Assembly: GCA_016196065.1 (NCBI GenBank)
Contig: JACPYL010000025.1
Location: 372,001 to 436,000, forward strand
Direction: 5' to 3'
Length of the DNA: 64,000 nt
Source: Acidobacteriota bacterium
GTDB lineage: Bacteria; Acidobacteriota; Terriglobia; Terriglobales; Acidobacteriaceae
Part shown: in pieces, positions 25,492 through 35,234 of the stretch
Numbering within the stretch: the stretch's first letter is position 1
How the letters are laid out: each line of letters starts with the position of its first letter
Translations under genes and position numbers: made by a program
The notes under the pieces: generated by a model
Databases searched by the model: none
The model's input: only the letters and a program-made list of their open reading frames with translations
What the model was told of the DNA's origin: nothing

Positions 25492-26883
25492 ATGACACAA
25501 GAACGCATACTCATCGTCGAGGACGAAGCCAACGAACGTACCGGCTTGGCCGAACTAGTTTCCAGCTGGGGCTATCGCACCGACACCGCCTGCGACGGCG
25601 TCGAAGCGATGGAAAAAGTTGCTGCTTTCTCGCCTTCCATCGTCATCACCGACATCAAGATGCCGCGCATGGACGGTATGGAATTGGTGGAAGAACTCTC
25701 CGACCTTTCCCAGTCGATCGCCGTGGTCATGGTGACGGCGCAGAAGACCACCGAGACTGCGTTTCACGCCGGGCGCCTCGGTGTTCAGGACTACATTGAA
25801 AAGCCGATCGATTTCCGACGCCTGCGCTCGATCCTCGGAAATATCGGAGAGATTCTCCAAACGCGCACGGAGAACGAAACCCTGCGGCGTTCACTACGCG
25901 ACAAGGGAGCCTTGGGCCGACTCGTGGGATCTTCTCCGAAGATGCTGGAGATTTTTCATCTCATCGAGATGGTTGCTCCCAGCACCGCGTCCGTACTCAT
26001 AACCGGAGCCAGCGGCACTGGGAAGGAGTTGGTCGCGCGCACGATTCACGATCTGAGTCCGCGCCGCAACAAGCCGTTCGTCCCGATCAATTGTGCGGCC
26101 ATCCCGGAAACTCTGATCGAAAGTGAAATCTTTGGCCACGAAAAAGGAGCGTTCACGGGCGCACTCGAACGCCGAACAGGCTGCTTCGAACTTGCCGAAG
26201 GTGGAACGTTGTTGCTGGATGAGATCGGCGAGATGCCGGTTGGTACGCAGGCGAAATTGCTGCGCGTGCTCGAAGACCACAAGGTGCGGCGCCTCGGCAG
26301 TAAAGCGGAAACCGCGGTGGATGTGCGCGTCCTGGCAGCGACCAACAAAATTCCTGATGATGCCGTTGCAACCGGAGAACTACGCCAGGATCTGTATTAC
26401 CGGCTGAATGTCTTCAATATCAACATGCCGTCTCTGCGGGAACATAAGGAAGACATCCGCGACCTGGTCAAGTCTTTACTCGCCGAGATGAGCAAGAAAC
26501 ACGAACGCAAAGTGGCCGACGTCAGCGAGGCGGTGCTCAACTTGTTTCAAAGTTACTCGTGGCCGGGGAATGTCCGTGAGTTACGCAACACTCTGGAGCG
26601 CGCGGTAATTGTCTGCGAAGGTGGCCTGGTCGAAACCAAGCACTTGCCTCCCGGCTTCGGACAGAGCGTTCGTCCGGCAGTTCACGATCCTGATGCCGTT
26701 CACCTGGGTGTGGGGACAACCGTAGAAGAGGCTGAAAAGCAGCTCATCCTCAAAACCCTGCAGGCGACGACAAACAACAAGACGCGGGCCGCTGAAATTC
26801 TTGGGATCAGCCTGAAAACTTTGCACAACAAGCTCAAGGAATACGGTCGGGCAACAGATTCGGTGTTGACGGCGGAGGAATAG
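25492..26883 (+). CDS. Sigma54-dependent response regulator, NtrC family (pair 2)
   Basis: The 463-aa product is receiver (phospho-Asp in IVITDIKMPRMDG), AAA+ (Walker A GASGTGKE, sigma54 loop KGAFTGAL, LLDEIGEM) and Fis-type HTH (AAEILGISLKTLHNKLKEYG). All key motifs are intact. The cognate kinase follows 93 bp downstream on the same strand, then a small secreted protein, forming a probable three-gene operon. Confidence 0.95.
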   Translation: MTQERILIVEDEANERTGLAELVSSWGYRTDTACDGVEAMEKVAAFSPSIVITDIKMPRMDGMELVEELSDLSQSIAVVMVTAQKTTETAFHAGRLGVQDYIEKPIDFRRLRSILGNIGEILQTRTENETLRRSLRDKGALGRLVGSSPKMLEIFHLIEMVAPSTASVLITGASGTGKELVARTIHDLSPRRNKPFVPINCAAIPETLIESEIFGHEKGAFTGALERRTGCFELAEGGTLLLDEIGEMPVGTQAKLLRVLEDHKVRRLGSKAETAVDVRVLAATNKIPDDAVATGELRQDLYYRLNVFNINMPSLREHKEDIRDLVKSLLAEMSKKHERKVADVSEAVLNLFQSYSWPGNVRELRNTLERAVIVCEGGLVETKHLPPGFGQSVRPAVHDPDAVHLGVGTTVEEAEKQLILKTLQATTNNKTRAAEILGISLKTLHNKLKEYGRATDSVLTAEE

Positions 26884-26976
26884 CGAGAACTGAGTCGTTA
26901 GCTCCTTATTGAGATGGCATTCTGAGGATCACTATTCCTTAGCGAACTCACAGTCAGCAACGGCCGAAGAACTCCC

Positions 26977-28860
26977 ATGAGCCGAAAAGCCATTATCGTG
27001 TTCGCGATCACGACGCTTATCACGGCGCTGGTGTTCGGATTTTCCTGGGTGTACCTCTCGCAACTGCTTCGGCAACGCCTGTTGTGGGCGGACGAGACGG
27101 CCTCGATGCTCACGCGGCAGTTGGAGTACACCGCTTCCAAAGCCGTCCCCGATCTCACCAGCACGCGTGTCGACACCTCGAATCCGAAAGCCGTACGCTC
27201 CGCCGTCTCGGACTACCTTCAGAACGACGCGAATCTCAACGATATGCTGGAATCGGTGGTCGGGAATTCTCAGATCATCTACGACGCCGCCATCGTCGAT
27301 CCCGCAGGCATCGCGATTCTTGACACGAACCCCGCATTGAACGGTAAGCCGATTCCACCCCGCTCGGACCTGATCGTTTTGCGAGATGCCGGCTTTCGCC
27401 GCCAGTTGCGTCTGCTCTACAACCTGGGCTCGGTGTACGACGTCAGCATCCCGTTGCAATTGGGCGGACAGCCCTTCGGCAGCGTGCGCGTAGGAGTTGC
27501 AACCGTTTTCCTGCGCAACGAACTGACGCCGAGGCTGCAGCAGGCGGCTTTTTTTTGCGTGGTCGCGATTTTTTGTTCGCTAGTGCTCTCCGCGGTTATC
27601 TCCAACCTCGCGCTCGGCCCTCTTAAACGAATTGCCGCGAATCTGGATAGCGCCAGCGCGGGCGGTACCGAGATGCTTCCCGCCGACGACTCGCCCGCCG
27701 ATGAAGTCGGCCTCGTATCCCTGAAGATCGCGCACCTGGGGCGCCAGATCCGTGACACCAACCAGATTTTCTCAGCGCTGAAAGACAACGTTGAACAGGT
27801 CATGGCTAATCTTCAAGACGGGCTCATGCTCTTTACACCTGACTCGCGGGTGGTGCTGGTGAGCGCATCTGCCGAGCAGTTCCTGGGCCGTCCCCGGCAC
27901 GAAATTCTGGGTCGAAGCGCACAAGAAATTTTTTCCGACGGTTCACCTCTCGGCGCGGTTGTGCTGCCAGCCTTCACGGCACGAAGGAACCTTGTGCAAT
28001 ACGAGTTCGATGCCGCCGACAAGCGACGGGTGCAAGTTTCACTCGATTTCATCCAACAGAAAGAAGCTTCGATCGGCGCGCTGCTCATCATGCGGGATCT
28101 CGAGTCGGTGCATCGAATCGAAGACGAAATCGAAATTTCGCGCCGCCTTTCCGCCAGTGGGCACAAGACGAAAGAAGTGGCCCACGAAGTCAAGAATCCG
28201 ATGAATGCGATCGTGCTTCATCTTCAACTTTTGCAGGACAAAATGCAGAGTTCTGATCCTGAGACACGCCGCCACATGGCAGTAATCGGGGACGAGATCC
28301 ACCGCCTCGATCGGGTTGTACAAACGCTGGTGGATTTCACGCGCCCGCGCGACCTTCGCGAACAGGACGTCGATATGCGGAAGATCCTGGAGGACGTTTC
28401 AATTCTCGCTGCTCCCGATGCCGAACGGCAGCGTGCGCTCCTGGTCCGGGAGTTTTCGCACGAACAACTCATCGTGCGGGTGGATTCCGACCTCATGAAG
28501 CAAGCAGTACTGAATCTTGTACTAAACGGACTTCAGGCTATGGACCAAGGTGGAACCTTGACGCTCGCGGCCCGGCGCGAAGGCGACATGGTGGTCGCCG
28601 AAGTGCGCGACCAGGGCCGCGGAATTCCGCCGGAGTTGCAGGAAAAAGTCTTCCAGCTCTACTTCACGACGAAAAAAGATAAGGGCGGAACTGGGATTGG
28701 ATTGGCGCAAGCGTCCCAGTATGTGGAATGGCATCACGGGAAGGTAGATTTCGAATCGAAAGTGGGGGTGGGCACGACTTTCCGGCTGCGATTGCCGGCG
28801 GTCAACGGAAATCGTATGACCTCGAAGGATGTTACTGCCGCGTCGGAACGAGTGGGATAG
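26977..28860 (+). CDS. Membrane sensor histidine kinase (pair 2)
   Basis: The 627-aa product has TM1 at about residues 5-28, a periplasmic sensor region of about 150 residues with cache-like character, and TM2 at about 190-213. HAMP-like and PAS regions follow (VMANLQDGLMLFTPDSRVVLV). The DHp has EVAHEVKNPMNAI and the ATPase domain LNLVLNGLQAM, RDQGRGIP and GGTGIGLA. It should sense an extracytoplasmic signal and phosphorylate the adjacent NtrC-type regulator. Confidence 0.93.
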   Translation: MSRKAIIVFAITTLITALVFGFSWVYLSQLLRQRLLWADETASMLTRQLEYTASKAVPDLTSTRVDTSNPKAVRSAVSDYLQNDANLNDMLESVVGNSQIIYDAAIVDPAGIAILDTNPALNGKPIPPRSDLIVLRDAGFRRQLRLLYNLGSVYDVSIPLQLGGQPFGSVRVGVATVFLRNELTPRLQQAAFFCVVAIFCSLVLSAVISNLALGPLKRIAANLDSASAGGTEMLPADDSPADEVGLVSLKIAHLGRQIRDTNQIFSALKDNVEQVMANLQDGLMLFTPDSRVVLVSASAEQFLGRPRHEILGRSAQEIFSDGSPLGAVVLPAFTARRNLVQYEFDAADKRRVQVSLDFIQQKEASIGALLIMRDLESVHRIEDEIEISRRLSASGHKTKEVAHEVKNPMNAIVLHLQLLQDKMQSSDPETRRHMAVIGDEIHRLDRVVQTLVDFTRPRDLREQDVDMRKILEDVSILAAPDAERQRALLVREFSHEQLIVRVDSDLMKQAVLNLVLNGLQAMDQGGTLTLAARREGDMVVAEVRDQGRGIPPELQEKVFQLYFTTKKDKGGTGIGLAQASQYVEWHHGKVDFESKVGVGTTFRLRLPAVNGNRMTSKDVTAASERVG

Positions 28861-28903
28861 GCGTTGCGTCCGGCAGTAGCCAGAATCGCATCTGAACTTC
28901 TAT

Positions 28904-29506
28904 ATGCCTTGGACCGCCATCCTCGTTATTCTGTTGTTGTCCTCGCCTCCCGGCGCAGGAGTGAGGGGAGACGACTCCTCGCAAGCGGTACCGGCGCAAA
29001 GTCAGCAGGCACCTGCAGCCGAACCGACTCCAGCGAGCAGCAGTGATCCGATACCTTCTGAAAAAAAATCTGAGGAAGGTCCACCGGCAGCGAAGAAAAA
29101 TGAATCAGTTCCGCAAAAAGCGATGCCCACTCCGGCTGCCAGTGGCGTGCGGAAACGTCGTGGACGAATCAAGAAATCGCCCCCGCCCAGCACGGAAAGC
29201 GAGCCCCGAAAGATCGTCGTCCACCAGGGTGGAACCACAGAACCCGGCGCGCAGATTCTGCCAGGGATGACTCCCGAGGAAGCGGCCAGGCAGCGGGAGA
29301 GCACCGAGCAGTTTCTTGCTGCCGCTGAAACTTCTCTGCAACAACTAGCCTACCGGCCGATCGACAAGAATAAGCAGGACACGGTCGTCCAGATTCGCCA
29401 ATACATGGACGCCTCCCGTGCAGCGCTCAAAGACAGCGACCCTCAACGAGCCCACACCCTGGCGCAGAAAGCCTATTTGTTGTCGGATGACCTCGTGAAG
29501 CGCTAA
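28904..29506 (+). CDS. Small secreted Pro/Ala-rich protein following the kinase
   Basis: The 200-aa product has a signal peptide (AILVILLLSSPPGAGV). A low-complexity P/A/S/K linker covers about residues 25-105 and includes a basic KRRGRIKK patch. A helical C-terminal domain of about 90 residues follows (TPEEAARQRESTEQFLAAAE, then DPQRAHTLAQKAYLLSDDL). It starts 43 bp after the kinase and is probably cotranscribed. Function unknown; a periplasmic partner of the sensor is possible. Confidence 0.7.
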   Translation: MPWTAILVILLLSSPPGAGVRGDDSSQAVPAQSQQAPAAEPTPASSSDPIPSEKKSEEGPPAAKKNESVPQKAMPTPAASGVRKRRGRIKKSPPPSTESEPRKIVVHQGGTTEPGAQILPGMTPEEAARQRESTEQFLAAAETSLQQLAYRPIDKNKQDTVVQIRQYMDASRAALKDSDPQRAHTLAQKAYLLSDDLVKR

Positions 29507-29525
29507 ACGTAGCGCCGCCACTTCC

Positions 29526-30650
29526 CTATTTCGGCTTGGTGGTGCGCAAGCCGTTCACTTTTTCCAGCAGATCGCGAGATGGACCCTGCAGTGGGCCCGG
29601 AATCTTCACTGCTTCTTCGAGAACCGCTCGCGCCTCGGCCGCTTTGTTGGTTTTTCCGTAGGCATATCCCAGGCGATAGAGGGCGGTCGCATACGAGCCC
29701 TCCTCCTGACCTTTCAGTAGCGCAGCGGCTGCCTTGAGTTCCACGATTGCGGCCGGCACCTTCTCCTGCCGGACATAAGCCCAACCCAGGCTGGAATGGG
29801 CGGACCCTGCTGAAATCTTGCGCGTTTTGTCGGCGTCGGAAGCATCGGCTTTCGACAGTTCAATCACTTTTTGCGAATATGTAATCGCTTTTGCCCAGCC
29901 CGCTGGACGAGTGTCTTCCACATAGGCATTCGCCAGCAAGAGCATGGTGGGCACGCTGTTCGGATTCGCCGCCAACGCTTTTTCTCCGTAGGCGAACATG
30001 CGCGACGAATCGTTCAGTTGTCCGAACGTGAACATCGCATACTGAGTCACAGGCTCGTCGAAGCGTCCCGCCGGGAACGACGGCGAGAACCGCTCGATGT
30101 AGCTCATGCGAGTCTTCGCGTCCTTCTCGTCGGCAATGGTGTTGAAGGCAATTGTCTCGAGGTATTCGTAAGAAGTCTTGTTACTCTGCTTCGCGTCGGC
30201 GATACGAGACGCGAACACTTCGTCCGTAAGCCCTTCCGGTTTGGGAGTCTGCTCAACCGAGTTGTATGCTTTTCCGCCCCGCACCGCGTAATCGAACATC
30301 TTCGCGCTGGACTTCATTTGCTGCGCGATGTTCACCTGCGAAACCAGAATGTCGAGATTGTTGGGAGCGCTGGCTAACGCTTTGTCTCCATAGCCGAGAG
30401 CTTTTTCCAGATTGCCATCGGTCTGGTAGGCCTGGGCCAGTTGCCAGTTGCCATACGCAACCGCAGCGGGATTGCCGGAAAAATTCGCGACAAACTCTTC
30501 ATACATGGCGAGTTTTTTCGCCGCATCCTGCTCGTTCGAGATCGCGGTGAGTGCCTGATCTTCCGGAGTGCCAGCCGCAATGACAATTTTGTCGAGTTGG
30601 GCAAATGCAGAGAGAGATAGGAGCACGACAACGACGGCGGCACGACGCAT
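29526..30650 (-). CDS. Secreted TPR-repeat protein
   Basis: The 374-aa product has signal peptide VVVVLLSLSAFAQ followed by TPR-like helical repeats over most of its length (NLEKALGYGDKALASAPNNL; SRMFAYGEKALAANPNSV; LGWAYVRQEKVPAAIVELKA; ALYRLGYAYGKTNKAAEAR). ATG at 30650 has GGAGG 5 nt upstream. It is convergent with the preceding secreted protein. It probably scaffolds protein interactions in the periplasm; no enzyme motif is visible. Confidence 0.8.
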   Translation of the reverse strand: MRRAAVVVVLLSLSAFAQLDKIVIAAGTPEDQALTAISNEQDAAKKLAMYEEFVANFSGNPAAVAYGNWQLAQAYQTDGNLEKALGYGDKALASAPNNLDILVSQVNIAQQMKSSAKMFDYAVRGGKAYNSVEQTPKPEGLTDEVFASRIADAKQSNKTSYEYLETIAFNTIADEKDAKTRMSYIERFSPSFPAGRFDEPVTQYAMFTFGQLNDSSRMFAYGEKALAANPNSVPTMLLLANAYVEDTRPAGWAKAITYSQKVIELSKADASDADKTRKISAGSAHSSLGWAYVRQEKVPAAIVELKAAAALLKGQEEGSYATALYRLGYAYGKTNKAAEARAVLEEAVKIPGPLQGPSRDLLEKVNGLRTTKPK

Positions 30651-30766
30651 GGCAGCCTCCGGGAGACTAGAGATTTTGCAGCGCGAATCGTAACGCCGAA
30701 TGGGTCGCGGCGCAAGGAACGGGATCACGGCTCTTCACGGATTTAAGAGAAAGGTATTCTGCAGGA

Positions 30767-31417
30767 CTACTTCCGCCCCTCGCGCTTCTGCGCAACGACC
30801 AGGCCTCGCGGCGTCCGGAGAAGCACTACGGAAATAAGCCCTTCGCGCTCCAGGTTCAAGGCAGCGTCGCGAACGATCTTCAAATGGGAACTGGCATCGT
30901 GCATCAGGATCAACCCGTAAGGATTGATCTGGGGCAAAAACCGGCGGATTTCCTGCTCGCGTATCGGCATGTCACTGTCGCTGAAGAACAGATCGATCGT
31001 GCCTTGGACTTTCATTTCGAGGCTGGACTCATTGCGGAGTTCAATCCACTCGGCGAGTCCGGAAGTGGCGATTCGCGATTTGGCGCTCTCGTAAACTTTC
31101 GAATCGTATTCGCAGGTGATGATTCGTCCGCGACCGTTGGCTTTCAGTCCTTCCGCGATCCACAACGTGCTGATGCCGCTGAAGGTTCCGGTCTCGACAA
31201 CCAGTTCCGGCTTGATCGTAGTCACGATGGTCCGAAGGAATTCCAGGACCTCAACTTCCGCGGTCATGGAGTCGTACATGCTCCACCATTCCGGGTGCGG
31301 GTTCTCCGGGGTGGCACGGTGATATTCGGGCTGGAGATGATCTCCACGCTCGATTTGCCGCAGGATGCGATGCTCCTGCTTTTCTTTTTTGAAGAGGCGC
31401 CTCAGGGAGAGTGTCAA
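30767..31417 (-). CDS. Class I SAM-dependent methyltransferase (CmcI-like)
   Basis: The 216-aa product has a Rossmann methyltransferase fold: motif I LVVETGTFSGISTLWIA, acidic ITCEYDSKVYE, and DLFFSDSD / LILMHDASSH typical of the Methyltransf_24/CmcI group. The acceptor is unknown. The only early start is TTG at 31417, with an in-frame stop further upstream inside the adjoining repeat. This TTG touches the left arm of the hairpin repeat at 31417-31439 and has no visible Shine-Dalgarno, so the true start or even expression is uncertain. Confidence 0.8.
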   Translation of the reverse strand: MTLSLRRLFKKEKQEHRILRQIERGDHLQPEYHRATPENPHPEWWSMYDSMTAEVEVLEFLRTIVTTIKPELVVETGTFSGISTLWIAEGLKANGRGRIITCEYDSKVYESAKSRIATSGLAEWIELRNESSLEMKVQGTIDLFFSDSDMPIREQEIRRFLPQINPYGLILMHDASSHLKIVRDAALNLEREGLISVVLLRTPRGLVVAQKREGRK

Positions 31418-31526
31418 GGTGTCAGGTCTCAGGTGTCAGCAAAACCATCGGCATTGGCGATTATCACACGATCACCGGGTACCCGGAAAGAAACCGCCTT
31501 ACCCTGACACCTGAGCCCTGACACCT
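31417..31526. repeat. Gene-less hairpin of GGTGTCAG repeats
   Basis: The left arm 31417-31439 and the complement of the right arm 31504-31526 match at 22 of 23 positions, around a 64-nt loop with no gene. The arms consist of AGGTGTCAGG and CTCAGGTGTCAG words, and the left arm is followed by CAAAACC. These are the same words as in the inverted repeats around the four-helix-bundle gene at 1774-2292. Confidence 0.8.
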
Positions 31527-31538
31527 GAATCCTGCTTC

Positions 31539-33602
31539 CTACCAAACCCGGCAGGCGTTTTCGCGGACCATCGCTTGCCCGGTTTTGCATCCCCACGCCT
31601 GTTGAAATTCGGGCATGTTCTGGACCACGCCATTCACACGATATTTTCCAGGAGAGTGTGAATCCGTGTTCACAAGCGTACGCGCCAGTTCCGGACGCCG
31701 CTTCTCGCACCATACCCGGCCGAATCCCAGGAAGAATCGCTGTTCCGGAGTGTAGCCATCGATTTTTTCGGCAGCCTTGCCGGACTTGTCGGCCGCAACC
31801 ATTTCGCGCAGCGCCATCAACGCGATGCGCGCGCCGCCGTTATCAGCTGTATTTTCGCCGAGTGTGAGGCGTCCGTTCAGATGCAGGTCGTCTACCGCGA
31901 CGAAACTGCTGTATTCGTCGGCCACGCAACTGGCACGCTTTTCAAATTCCTTGCCGTCCTGCTCCGTCCACCAGTCGCGCAGATTTCCCTGCGGATCAAA
32001 TTTGCGGCCCTGGTCGTCGAAACCGTGAGTAAGTTCATGGCCAATCACGACTCCGATGCCGCCCATGTTCACGGCATCGTCGATGTTGTTGTCAAAAAAT
32101 GGCGGCTGAAGGATGCCGGCCGGAAAAACAATCTCGTTATACGAACCGCTGTAATACGCATTCACGGTGGGTGGAGTCATCCCCCATTCCTTGCGATCGA
32201 GAGGCTTGCCGATCTTCGCGATACGTCGGCGAGCCTCGAATTCGTTGGCGCGCAGAATGTTGCCCATTAGATCGCCGGGTTCGACCTTGAGCGAACTGTA
32301 GTCGCGCCAGACGTCGGGATAGCCAATCTTGTTACGGATCGCGTCGAGTTTGACCTTGGCTTGCTTCTTGGTCTCGCCGGTCATCCAAGGCAAGCCCGCA
32401 ATGTCCTGATCGAGGGATCTTTCAAGCGCATCTACCATTTTCAGCATGCGCTGCTTGCTCTCGGCTCCAAAGGCGACCTCGACATATTTTTGTCCCAGCG
32501 CTTCTCCGAGATCGCTGTCGGTTTCGTCGACGCACCGCTTCCAGCGATCCTGAATCTGTTTCTGGCCGCTGAGATACTGCCGCATTTTGAAATTGTTGTC
32601 GACCCATTCCTTCGACAACCAGGGTGCCGCACCATTCAACACATGCCAGGTCACGTACGTCTTCAAAGCATCGAGCGATTCCGTCTCCAGCAGGCCGTTC
32701 ACTTCCTTGAAAAAGTCGGGGTTAACAACATTCAGCTCTGTAAACACGGGCGTCCCGACGGCCGTAAAGTAGCGGGCCAAATAGAAATTCGGAGCCAGGG
32801 CCACCGCCTGGTCGCGCGCCATTTTGTGATCGCGATTCTTCGGATCGCGGCGGAGGGTGCGATCCATGGAGGCCTTGGCCAGGCCGGTCTCGATGCGCAG
32901 TACCGTCTTCGCCGAATCGCCCGCCTGTGCCGGAGTCTGTCCCGTCAAGGTAAACAGTTGCGTAGCGTACTCGATCATGTGCTGGCGCATCTCCGCCATC
33001 TTCTGCTGCTGGTCAGGGGTATCTTTCTCCCCATCCACGTAATATCTGCGATCCGGCAGTGTGAGTCCGCCCTGATCGATGTTGCCCACCACCATGTCCG
33101 CGTTGTGCAGGTCGGGGGAAGAGTAGAAGGCAAACAATCCGCGCGCTCCCTGGAGATGAACATGGGCGAGTTCGTCGATGAGCGCGGACTTATCCTTCAC
33201 GGCCGCAATGCGGTCCAGCGCTGGCTTCAGAGGCGCGCTGGCTCGGGATTCGACGGCCTTCTCGTCCATGCAGGAGCCGTAGAAATCGCCGATCTTCTGA
33301 GTCAGAGCATCGCGTCCACTGGGCGCGCCCGCGGCTTTGTCCAGGATGTCTCTCATCGTGTACTGATTGCGCTCATCGAGTTCTGCGAAGCTGAGCCAGG
33401 ACGATTGGTCGGCGGGAATCTCCGTGTTCTTCAGCCAGGTGCCGCAGGCGTACTGATAGAAGTCTGTGCAGGGATCGGCCGACTTGTCGAGGTTGTCGAT
33501 GCTGAAACGCTGCGAAGGTTTAACCGCAGCCGCAACCGGGGCGGCTTGGCCAAAGCTTAATGATGAGACCATCAAGAGGAGAGCCACAGACAGAAAACGC
33601 AT
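31539..33602 (-). CDS. M13-family zinc endopeptidase (neprilysin/PepO type)
   Basis: The 687-aa exported metallopeptidase has a signal peptide (SVALLLMVSSLSFGQ). The M13 N-terminal domain contains DFYQYACGTWLKN. The catalytic zinc site is GHELTHGFDDQG, with the third ligand in GENTADNGG. NAYYSGSYNEIVFPAGI and the C-terminal CRVW motif are also canonical. The family cleaves oligopeptides on the amino side of hydrophobic residues. Full length and all catalytic residues are present. Confidence 0.95.
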   Translation of the reverse strand: MRFLSVALLLMVSSLSFGQAAPVAAAVKPSQRFSIDNLDKSADPCTDFYQYACGTWLKNTEIPADQSSWLSFAELDERNQYTMRDILDKAAGAPSGRDALTQKIGDFYGSCMDEKAVESRASAPLKPALDRIAAVKDKSALIDELAHVHLQGARGLFAFYSSPDLHNADMVVGNIDQGGLTLPDRRYYVDGEKDTPDQQQKMAEMRQHMIEYATQLFTLTGQTPAQAGDSAKTVLRIETGLAKASMDRTLRRDPKNRDHKMARDQAVALAPNFYLARYFTAVGTPVFTELNVVNPDFFKEVNGLLETESLDALKTYVTWHVLNGAAPWLSKEWVDNNFKMRQYLSGQKQIQDRWKRCVDETDSDLGEALGQKYVEVAFGAESKQRMLKMVDALERSLDQDIAGLPWMTGETKKQAKVKLDAIRNKIGYPDVWRDYSSLKVEPGDLMGNILRANEFEARRRIAKIGKPLDRKEWGMTPPTVNAYYSGSYNEIVFPAGILQPPFFDNNIDDAVNMGGIGVVIGHELTHGFDDQGRKFDPQGNLRDWWTEQDGKEFEKRASCVADEYSSFVAVDDLHLNGRLTLGENTADNGGARIALMALREMVAADKSGKAAEKIDGYTPEQRFFLGFGRVWCEKRRPELARTLVNTDSHSPGKYRVNGVVQNMPEFQQAWGCKTGQAMVRENACRVW

Positions 33603-33705
33603 AACGACCTCGCAATTTGAAGAAACCGGGAAACAGACGTCCTTTGTAGAGACGCGGCACTCCGTGTCTGGTTAGCCGAGGATCAAACCTGCCGTGAGAC
33701 TTGGG

Positions 33706-34956
33706 CTACTCGCTCGTGAAGTAGTCCACCGCGACGGGATTCTCGAACAACGAGTAATCGCGTGTCACCACCGTGATACCGCTCTCCGTCACAAAATAGC
33801 GTTCGCGGTCGGCTTCGGCGTCGTAGCCGATGTTGGTCCCCTCGGGAATGTGAACATCGCGGTCGAGAATGGCCCGCCGGATCTTGCAGCGGCGTCCTAC
33901 GTTAGCGTGCGAAAAGAGAATGCTGGACTCCACTTCGCTATAGGAATTCACGCGCACGTCTGGCGAGAGAACGCAGTTCTGTACCGATCCACCAGACACG
34001 ATGCAGCCTGACGACACCAGAGAGTCAAGGGCGTGGCCCGTCCGGCCGGTTTCCGCAAACACAAATTTCGCCGGTGGATACTGCCGCTGATAGGTACGGA
34101 TCGGCCAGTGCTCGTCGTAGAGGTTAAACACCGGCGACACGGAAACCAGGTCCATATTGGCTTCGTAGAAAGCTTCTAATGTGCCCACGTCGCGCCAGTA
34201 CTGCGCTTCTTTCTTGTTCTCATCAATGAAGTTGAACGAGTAAACGCGGTAGTCCGCAAGCATCTTTGGCAGAATGTTCTTGCCGAAATCGTGGCTTGAC
34301 GTCGGGTCTTCCGCGTCCTTCAACAGCACTGGAATGAGGACATCGGTGTTGAAGATATAGACGCCCATCGACGCCGAAATCATGTTGGCGTCGTAGGGCG
34401 ACCGCAGGTCGGTCTTCTGCGGCTTTTCCTGGAAGCCGACGATGCGGCTGTCGCGATCGATATCGACCACGCCGAAGTGCCGACACTCCTCGGGGTCCAT
34501 AAGGATCGTCGCGACCGTCACGTCCGCGCCGGCGTCGTTGTGCTGCTTCAGCATGATGCTGTAATCCATCTTGTAGATGTGGTCGCCGGAAAGGATCAGC
34601 ACATGCTTGGGTTGCTCGGAGCCGATCGAATAAATGTTCTGATACACGGCGTCGGCTGTGCCCATATACCAGTTATCGCTCACCCGCTTCATGGGCGGCA
34701 GGATCTCGACAAATTCTCCAATCTCGCGCCCGAAAATATTCCATCCTTCGCGGATGTGCCGGTTCAAGGAGAGTGCCTTGTACTGGGTAAGGATGTAGAC
34801 GCGGTGCAACCCGGAATTCAGGCAATTGGAGAGAGTGATATCGATAATGCGGTAGATCCCGCCAAATGTAACCGCCGGCTTGGCACGATCGCGGGTGAGG
34901 GGATAAAGACGTTCGCCCGCGCCTCCCGCGAGCAGGACTCCGAGTGTATCTTTCAT
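33706..34956 (-). CDS. glgC: Glucose-1-phosphate adenylyltransferase
   Basis: Makes ADP-glucose from ATP and glucose-1-phosphate, the committed step of glycogen synthesis. The 416-aa product has the nucleotide-binding start VLLAGGAGERLYPLTRDRAKPAV, the GlgC motif WNIF/WYMGTADAVYQN, catalytic SGDHIYKMDY, and a C-terminal left-handed beta-helix (IRRAILDRDVHIPEG). No other glycogen genes are adjacent. Confidence 0.95.
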   Translation of the reverse strand: MKDTLGVLLAGGAGERLYPLTRDRAKPAVTFGGIYRIIDITLSNCLNSGLHRVYILTQYKALSLNRHIREGWNIFGREIGEFVEILPPMKRVSDNWYMGTADAVYQNIYSIGSEQPKHVLILSGDHIYKMDYSIMLKQHNDAGADVTVATILMDPEECRHFGVVDIDRDSRIVGFQEKPQKTDLRSPYDANMISASMGVYIFNTDVLIPVLLKDAEDPTSSHDFGKNILPKMLADYRVYSFNFIDENKKEAQYWRDVGTLEAFYEANMDLVSVSPVFNLYDEHWPIRTYQRQYPPAKFVFAETGRTGHALDSLVSSGCIVSGGSVQNCVLSPDVRVNSYSEVESSILFSHANVGRRCKIRRAILDRDVHIPEGTNIGYDAEADRERYFVTESGITVVTRDYSLFENPVAVDYFTSE

Positions 34957-35178
34957 CGGTGCACCGTGAGATCGTAACGGTTACGTGCCGCGGTTCCGAA
35001 AATGACGCCTAGGGTCCGGAAACCACAGTCAACCGCCGAATACTAGCACAGCACGAGGTTGGCGCGGGAACCGTCCCGGAAGTAACAGGAAAAGGCGCGG
35101 GAAAAAATTTGACGGCAAGGCGAGTTGGGCCGGCTCGCCGCTCGCCTCCTCGGTAGGACGCCACGTTGTCGGCGCAAG

Positions 35179-35206
35179 AAAAAGAGACGGGGGCAAGCCC
35201 CGTCTC
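35179..35206 (-). terminator. Intrinsic terminator after the nucleotide-sugar dehydrogenase gene
   Basis: Minus strand: a perfect 9-bp stem GAGACGGGG/CCCCGTCTC (35184-35192 with 35198-35206), 5-nt loop, then TTTTT at 35179-35183. It lies 29 bp past the stop at 35235. Confidence 0.9.
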
Positions 35207-35234
35207 TACTTGATTCTTTCTTGCTGAAACTGCC

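Noticed and set aside
32361-33560. A 399-codon open frame on the + strand
   Set aside because: It lies entirely antisense to the complete M13 peptidase, has no family motif and an arginine/histidine-rich composition typical of a shadow frame in GC-rich DNA.
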